From the NCBI RefSeq assembly GCF_900631615.1, contig NZ_LR131273.1:2326850-2390849 (forward strand): 64,000 bases of DNA. Direction: 5' to 3'. Source of the DNA: Tsukamurella paurometabola (GTDB taxonomy: Bacteria > Actinomycetota > Actinomycetes > Mycobacteriales > Mycobacteriaceae). The notes under the pieces are model-generated. The model was not told where the DNA came from, made no database searches, and saw only the letters and a program-made list of their open reading frames with translations. The position numbers and the translations under genes were made by a program. Positions 59,954 to 64,000 of this stretch are shown piece by piece; the stretch's first letter is position 1; the number at the start of each line of letters is the position of its first letter.

Positions 59954-60858
59954 TGGTCGACGTGGTGCGCGGCCCGGTCGCCGACCCGGAGGCCGTGCTG
60001 GCCCTCGCCGCCGCAGCCGCGGAGGCCGACGGCATCGGCCCCCTCTCCGAGCAGTTCCGCCTCGGCGTCACGGGCGACGGCCCGCACGTCATCGCGCCGG
60101 GCGCCGACGGCGCGCCCGCCGGCTACGCGGGCATCGTCGTCCCGCCCGCGGGCGGCCCCGGCGCGGCCGAGGCGGTCGTGGCACCGTCGTCGCGCCGACG
60201 GGGCCTGGGGCGTGCGCTCGTCTCCGCGGCACTGGACCTCGCTGGGGACGGCGGCACCGTCTGGGCGCACGGGGACCTGCCCGCCGCCCGCGCCCTCGCC
60301 GCGGACCTCGGCCTCACGGCCGTGCGCACCCTGCTCAACCTGCGTCGCCCGCTCGCCGGCCCGGATCCGGCCCCGCCGGCGCCGGAGGGCGTCACCGTGC
60401 GCACGTACGCCGGGCCGGCCGACGACGACGCGCTCCTCGCGGTGAACAACGCCGCCTTCTCCTGGCACCCCGAACAGGGCGGCTGGAGCCACGCGCAGGT
60501 CGACGAGCGGACCTCCGCCGACTGGTTCGACCCGGCGGGGCTGTTCCTGGCCGTGGACGAATCCGGCACCGGGAGCGGACCGGAGGTCGCCGACGGCCGG
60601 CTGGTGGGCTTCCACTGGACCAAGGTCGCGGACCCCGCCGCCGGTCTCGGCGAGGTGTACATCGTGGCGGTCGACCCCGCCGGCCAGGGGCGCGGGCTGG
60701 GGCGGCTGCTGACGGCCGTCGGGATCGAGTACCTCGCCGGACGGGGCCTCGCGGAGGTGGAGCTGTACGTCGAGGGCGACAACACCGCGGCGCTGCGCAC
60801 CTATACCGGCCTAGGTTTTGAGGAACGCGAAAGACACGTCGCGTACGCGCTACGGTAA
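59953..60858 (+). CDS. mshD: Mycothiol synthase (acetyltransferase)
   Basis: Tandem-GNAT enzyme of 301 aa that acetylates the cysteine amine in the last step of mycothiol synthesis. The C-terminal active GNAT half has VAVDPAGQGRGLGRLLTAVG (acetyl-CoA loop) and VEGDNTAALRTYTGLGFE; the N-terminal half is degenerate (SRRRGLGRALV). ATG overlaps the glnR stop (TGATG). Mycothiol marks this as an actinobacterium. Confidence 0.93.
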   Translation: MVDVVRGPVADPEAVLALAAAAAEADGIGPLSEQFRLGVTGDGPHVIAPGADGAPAGYAGIVVPPAGGPGAAEAVVAPSSRRRGLGRALVSAALDLAGDGGTVWAHGDLPAARALAADLGLTAVRTLLNLRRPLAGPDPAPPAPEGVTVRTYAGPADDDALLAVNNAAFSWHPEQGGWSHAQVDERTSADWFDPAGLFLAVDESGTGSGPEVADGRLVGFHWTKVADPAAGLGEVYIVAVDPAGQGRGLGRLLTAVGIEYLAGRGLAEVELYVEGDNTAALRTYTGLGFEERERHVAYALR

Positions 60859-60886
60859 TCCACTCGACCGGGCGAGTTTCCCGTCC

Positions 60887-60930
60887 GTTCACCCGGGACA
60901 CCCGATTCGGACACCCGGCCTCCCTATGTT
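60887..60930 (+). promoter_or_regulatory. pst promoter with candidate phosphate-regulator repeats
   Basis: GTTCACCCG (60887-60895), GGACACCCG (60896-60904) and GGACACCCG (60909-60917) are direct repeats resembling RegX3/PhoP boxes (GTTCACC-type), followed by the -10 element TATGTT (60925-60930). Phosphate-starvation control of pstS is expected. The repeat spacing (9 and 13 bases) is irregular. Confidence 0.55.
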
Positions 60931-60990
60931 GCTGGATGACACCCGCACTGCCGGGGTGATCAGTCCTGACTCGAACCCGGAGGAATCTCG

Positions 60991-62112
60991 GTGAACTTCA
61001 AGCGTGGATCCGTATCGGCCCTTGCCATGGTGGCCGCCCTGTCCCTGACCCTCAGCGCGTGCGGCGGCGAGGAGTCGAGCGAGGCCGCCGGCAGCTCAGC
61101 CGGTGGCGGCTCCGGCGTGCAGTGCGACGGCAAGCTGCAGCTCAAGGGCAGCGGCTCGACGGCGCAGGCGAACGCCATGACCGTCTTCAAGAACACCTTC
61201 GCGCAGGACTGCACCGGCGCCAACGTCGACTACAGCGGCAACGGCTCCGGCCAGGGCATCACCGAGTTCACCTCCGGCCTGACCAACTTCGGCGGCTCCG
61301 ACTCGCCGCTCAACGCCGACCAGGCCAAGAAGGCCGAGGAGAAGTGCGGTGCGCCGGCCCTGAACCTCCCCCTCGTCTTCGGCCCCATCGCCGTGGCCTA
61401 CAAGCTGCCCGGCGACGTGTCGGTGAACCTGTCGGCGCCGACCCTGGCGAAGATCTTCAGCGGCGCGATCACCAAGTGGAACGCCCCCGAGATCGCCGAC
61501 GAGAACAAGGGCGCCACGCTGCCCGACCTCCCGATCACCGTGGTCTTCCGCTCCGACGAGTCGGGCACCACCGAGAACTTCCAGAAGTACCTCGCGTCCG
61601 CCGCGCCGGCCGAGTGGTCCGCCGACAAGAAGGGCAAGGCCTTCAAGGGCGGCACCGGCCAGGGCGCGAGCGGCAACGCCGCCGTCGCCGCGACCGTGAA
61701 CAAGGCCGAGGGCACCATCACCTACGCCGAGTGGAGCTTCGCCAAGGCGCAGAAGCTGCAGGTCGCGAACATCATCACCTCGGCCGGCCCCGAGGCCGTG
61801 AAGCTGTCGAACGAGTCGGTCGGCAAGACCATCGAGGCCGCCAAGTTCAAGACCCCCGGCAGCAAGGACCTCGTCATCGACACCGAGGGCTTCTACAAGC
61901 CGTCGACGGCCGGCGCCTACCCGATCGTGCTCGCGACCTACGAGATCGTGTGCTCCAAGTACGCGGACGCCGAGGTCGGCAAGGGCCTGAAGACCTTCCT
62001 CAAGGTCGCCGCCAGCAAGCAGGCGCAGGACCAGCTCGAGGGCCAGGGCTACGCCCCGATCCCCGAGTCCTTCCGCACCACGCTCACCGAGTCGATCGAC
62101 TCGATCCAGTAA
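60991..62112 (+). CDS. pstS: Phosphate ABC transporter substrate-binding lipoprotein PstS
   Basis: A 373-aa phosphate-binding lipoprotein (lipobox LSAC, Cys24). Phosphate-binding features KGSGSTAQANAM, NFGGSDSPLN and FRSDESGTTENFQKYL. GTG start with GGAGGAATC upstream. First gene of pstSCA. Confidence 0.95.
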   Translation: MNFKRGSVSALAMVAALSLTLSACGGEESSEAAGSSAGGGSGVQCDGKLQLKGSGSTAQANAMTVFKNTFAQDCTGANVDYSGNGSGQGITEFTSGLTNFGGSDSPLNADQAKKAEEKCGAPALNLPLVFGPIAVAYKLPGDVSVNLSAPTLAKIFSGAITKWNAPEIADENKGATLPDLPITVVFRSDESGTTENFQKYLASAAPAEWSADKKGKAFKGGTGQGASGNAAVAATVNKAEGTITYAEWSFAKAQKLQVANIITSAGPEAVKLSNESVGKTIEAAKFKTPGSKDLVIDTEGFYKPSTAGAYPIVLATYEIVCSKYADAEVGKGLKTFLKVAASKQAQDQLEGQGYAPIPESFRTTLTESIDSIQ

Positions 62113-62223
62113 GAGACACAGCTGAAGCACCGGGCGTCGTGCGAGCGGCCAGGCACAATGGCACTCGCACGACGTCCGGCTCAGCCGGAAGGACGACTTC
62201 GCGTGGCGGAACAACGGGGAAAC

Positions 62224-63240
62224 ATGGCGACTGAGGATTCGACGGACCGCGACGCGGACGGCGCGGCGAGTGCCGTGGCGGCCACCGCCGCGGGTACCAC
62301 GCGCACCACCTTCGCCGGCGGTCACGACCGCATGGAGAAGATCTTCAAGTGGGCGGCGTACGCCTCGGGCCTGCTGCTCGTGGTCGTGATCGGGCTGATC
62401 TTCCTGCAGCTCGTGGTGCAGGCGGTCCCGGCGCTCACCAAGAACAACGTCAACTTCCTCACCAGCTCCGAGTGGCAGACGAACCCGTCCAACATGCGGT
62501 TCGGCATCCTCGAGCTGCTCAAGATCACGGTCCTCTCCTCGGTGATGGCGCTGATCCTCGCCGTGCCGGTGGCCGTCGGCATCGCGACGTTCCTCGTGCA
62601 GTACGTCCCGCCGCGGCTCTCCCGGCCGCTGAGCGCCGTGATCGACCTGCTGGCCGCGGTCCCGTCGATCATCTACGGCCTGTGGGGCATCTTCGTGCTC
62701 GCACCGTTCCTGGTGCCGCTGCAGCAGTGGCTCAACGAGAACCTCGGCTGGTTCTTCCTGTTCAAGACCGGCAACGTCGAGCTGTCCCTCGGCTCGACGG
62801 TGTTCACCGCCGGCATCGTGCTCGCGATCATGATCCTGCCGATCATCACGTCGATCACGCGCGAGGCGCTGCGACAGACCCCCGTCGCGCACCAGGAGGC
62901 CGCGCTGGCCCTGGGCGCCACCAAGTGGGAGGTCATCCGCCTCACGGTCTTCCCCTACGGCAGGTCGGGCATCGTCGCCGGCTCGATGCTGGCCCTCGGC
63001 CGCGCCCTGGGCGAGACCATCGCGGTGCTCATCATCCTGTTCGCCGCCACCAAGACCTCCATCTGGTCGCTGTTCGACAGCGGCTACACCTTCGCTTCGA
63101 AGATCGCTTCCGCCGCCGCTGAGTTCGACAACGTCGACCAGCGCGGCGCCTACATCGCCGCCGGCCTCGTGCTGTTCGTGCTCACGTTCATCGTGAACGC
63201 GATCGCGCGCTGGATCGGCGGGGGACGGGTGAACGGATGA
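62224..63240 (+). CDS. pstC: Phosphate ABC transporter permease PstC
   Basis: A 338-aa membrane permease with six helices and the coupling motif [20 protein letters not shown]. An unusual acidic N-terminal extension of about 35 residues precedes the first helix. ATG 62224 follows GGGGAAAC; an ATG at 62158 is in frame but less supported. ATGA overlap with pstA. Confidence 0.93.
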   Translation: MATEDSTDRDADGAASAVAATAAGTTRTTFAGGHDRMEKIFKWAAYASGLLLVVVIGLIFLQLVVQAVPALTKNNVNFLTSSEWQTNPSNMRFGILELLKITVLSSVMALILAVPVAVGIATFLVQYVPPRLSRPLSAVIDLLAAVPSIIYGLWGIFVLAPFLVPLQQWLNENLGWFFLFKTGNVELSLGSTVFTAGIVLAIMILPIITSITREALRQTPVAHQEAALALGATKWEVIRLTVFPYGRSGIVAGSMLALGRALGETIAVLIILFAATKTSIWSLFDSGYTFASKIASAAAEFDNVDQRGAYIAAGLVLFVLTFIVNAIARWIGGGRVNG

Positions 63241-64000
63241 CCGCCACCGAGCTCGACGACGTCGCCAAGAGCGGCACCGTCTTCCACCGCACGTCGGCCG
63301 CGCGCCGGATCAAGAACAACGCCGCCGCGATCGTCTTCGGCGCATGCTTCCTGCTGGCGCTGGCGCCCCTGGTCTCCCTGCTGTACATGGTGATCGCGAA
63401 CGGCGTCCCCGCGATCGTCAGCCCCGAGTGGTGGACCAAGTCGATGGTCCGCGTGGCCCCCGACTCCTACGCGGGCGGCATCCGCCACGCGCTCTACGGC
63501 ACGCTCGTGCAGGCCGGCGTCGCGACGCTGTTCTCGGTGCCGATCGGCGTCATGGTGGGCATCTACCTCGTCGAGTACGCCGAGGGCACCCGCCTGGGCA
63601 AGGTGACCACCTTCATGGTCGACGTGCTCGCCGGCATCCCGTCGATCGTCGCCACGCTCTTCATCTTCGGCGTGTGGATCACGACCTTCGGCATGCCGCA
63701 GTCCGCGTTCGCGGTGAGCCTCGCGCTGATCCTGCTCATGGTGCCGGTCGTGGTGCGCTCCACCGAGGAGATGCTCAAGCTGGTGCCGAACGAACTCCGC
63801 GAGGCGTCCTACGCGCTCGGCGTCCCGAAGTGGAAGACCATCGTGCGGATCGTGCTGCCGACCGCCGCGTCCGGCATGGTGTCCGGTGTCTTCCTCGCCA
63901 TCGCCCGCGTGGTCGGCGAGACCGCGCCCGTGCTGCTGCTCGTCGGCATCAGCGACCGGATGAACTACGACCTGTTCAACGGCAACATGTCGTCGCTGCC
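63237..64000 (+). CDS. pstA: Phosphate ABC transporter permease PstA (5' part)
   Basis: The first 254 codons of PstA, beginning [13 protein letters not shown] and running off the right edge without a stop. It shows several membrane helices and the coupling motif [20 protein letters not shown], as in PstC. ATG overlaps the pstC stop. A pstB ATPase gene presumably follows. Confidence 0.95.
   Translation, partial: MTATELDDVAKSGTVFHRTSAARRIKNNAAAIVFGACFLLALAPLVSLLYMVIANGVPAIVSPEWWTKSMVRVAPDSYAGGIRHALYGTLVQAGVATLFSVPIGVMVGIYLVEYAEGTRLGKVTTFMVDVLAGIPSIVATLFIFGVWITTFGMPQSAFAVSLALILLMVPVVVRSTEEMLKLVPNELREASYALGVPKWKTIVRIVLPTAASGMVSGVFLAIARVVGETAPVLLLVGISDRMNYDLFNGNMSSL

Noticed and set aside
1-64000. 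Mobile elements, prophage, toxin-antitoxin pairs and CRISPR arrays
   Set aside because: No transposase, integrase, regularly spaced repeats or tRNA-linked attachment sites were seen on either strand.

Overview
This 64 kb window is chromosomal DNA from a high-GC actinobacterium of the order Mycobacteriales. Tsukamurella or a close relative is my best guess, but the sequence alone cannot fix the genus. The evidence is gene content and order matching mycobacterial chromosomes as I remember them: sigK-rskA with the ufaA1 neighbourhood (Rv0444c-Rv0449c), sterol-carrier protein-purF-purM-DUF3073 and ygfZ-pabC (Rv0807-Rv0812), sseC-cysA2-lmeA-glnR-mshD (Rv0814c-Rv0819), and mycothiol synthesis. I saw no rRNA, tRNA, CRISPR array, insertion sequence or phage gene. 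Coding density is high, and many genes are coupled by ATGA, GTGA or TGATG overlaps.

Layout. 1-3.8 kb: a DcuS/DcuR-type two-component system (the regulator is cut by the window edge), divergent from a dctA C4-dicarboxylate carrier, then a lipoprotein with a SecD-like head domain. 3.8-10.8 kb: a sulfation island. A sulfotransferase, an SDR oxidoreductase and a DUF1214 protein are divergent from an IclR regulator, which is followed by cysD, a 20-codon ORF and a cysN-cysC fusion that make PAPS, the sulfotransferase cofactor. The two promoters share architecture and palindromes. 10.8-16.7 kb: purL coupled to an amino-acid permease, a PAS-GGDEF protein and a DUF574 methyltransferase. 16.7-24.8 kb: the sigK-rskA locus, with a lipocalin, a DUF1295 membrane protein, a ufaA1-like cyclopropane/methyl-branch synthase, a DUF1365 protein and an FAD oxidoreductase behind an exact SigK-type promoter. 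24.8-36.1 kb: glutamate-cysteine ligase-like enzyme, secreted proteins, purF, purM, DUF3073, MOSC, ygfZ, pabC, a permease and a secreted protease-like protein.

36.4-42.2 kb: cydABDC (cytochrome bd oxidase and its exporter) behind a CRP-like site and tandem BlaI-like operators. 42.2-44.5 kb: TetR/DUF899 pair, a stand-alone micro-transcription unit, a nitrobindin and a 32-aa membrane protein. 44.5-49.9 kb: a LacI-controlled FrcBCAK-type sugar uptake operon with two kinases. 49.9-52.3 kb: MFS exporter and TetR repressor. 52.3-55.6 kb: a five-gene fully coupled alkylation-repair operon (two MGMT proteins, an ECF sigma factor, a 2OG-Fe(II) oxygenase and an in-frame Ada-like/AlkB fusion). 55.6-64 kb: MetX-like hydrolase, thiosulfate sulfurtransferase operon with a leaderless tri-cysteine leader peptide, lmeA, glnR, mshD and the start of the pst phosphate-uptake operon (pstA runs off the window).

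The most novel parts are the sulfation island with its shared operators, the ECF-sigma alkylation operon with its fused and possibly doubly initiated Ada-AlkB gene, the dual control region of cydABDC, and the orphan 12-codon transcription unit at 43.6-43.75 kb. Promoter and operator calls were made by eye; start codons were chosen from ribosome-binding sites, overlaps and family alignments from memory.
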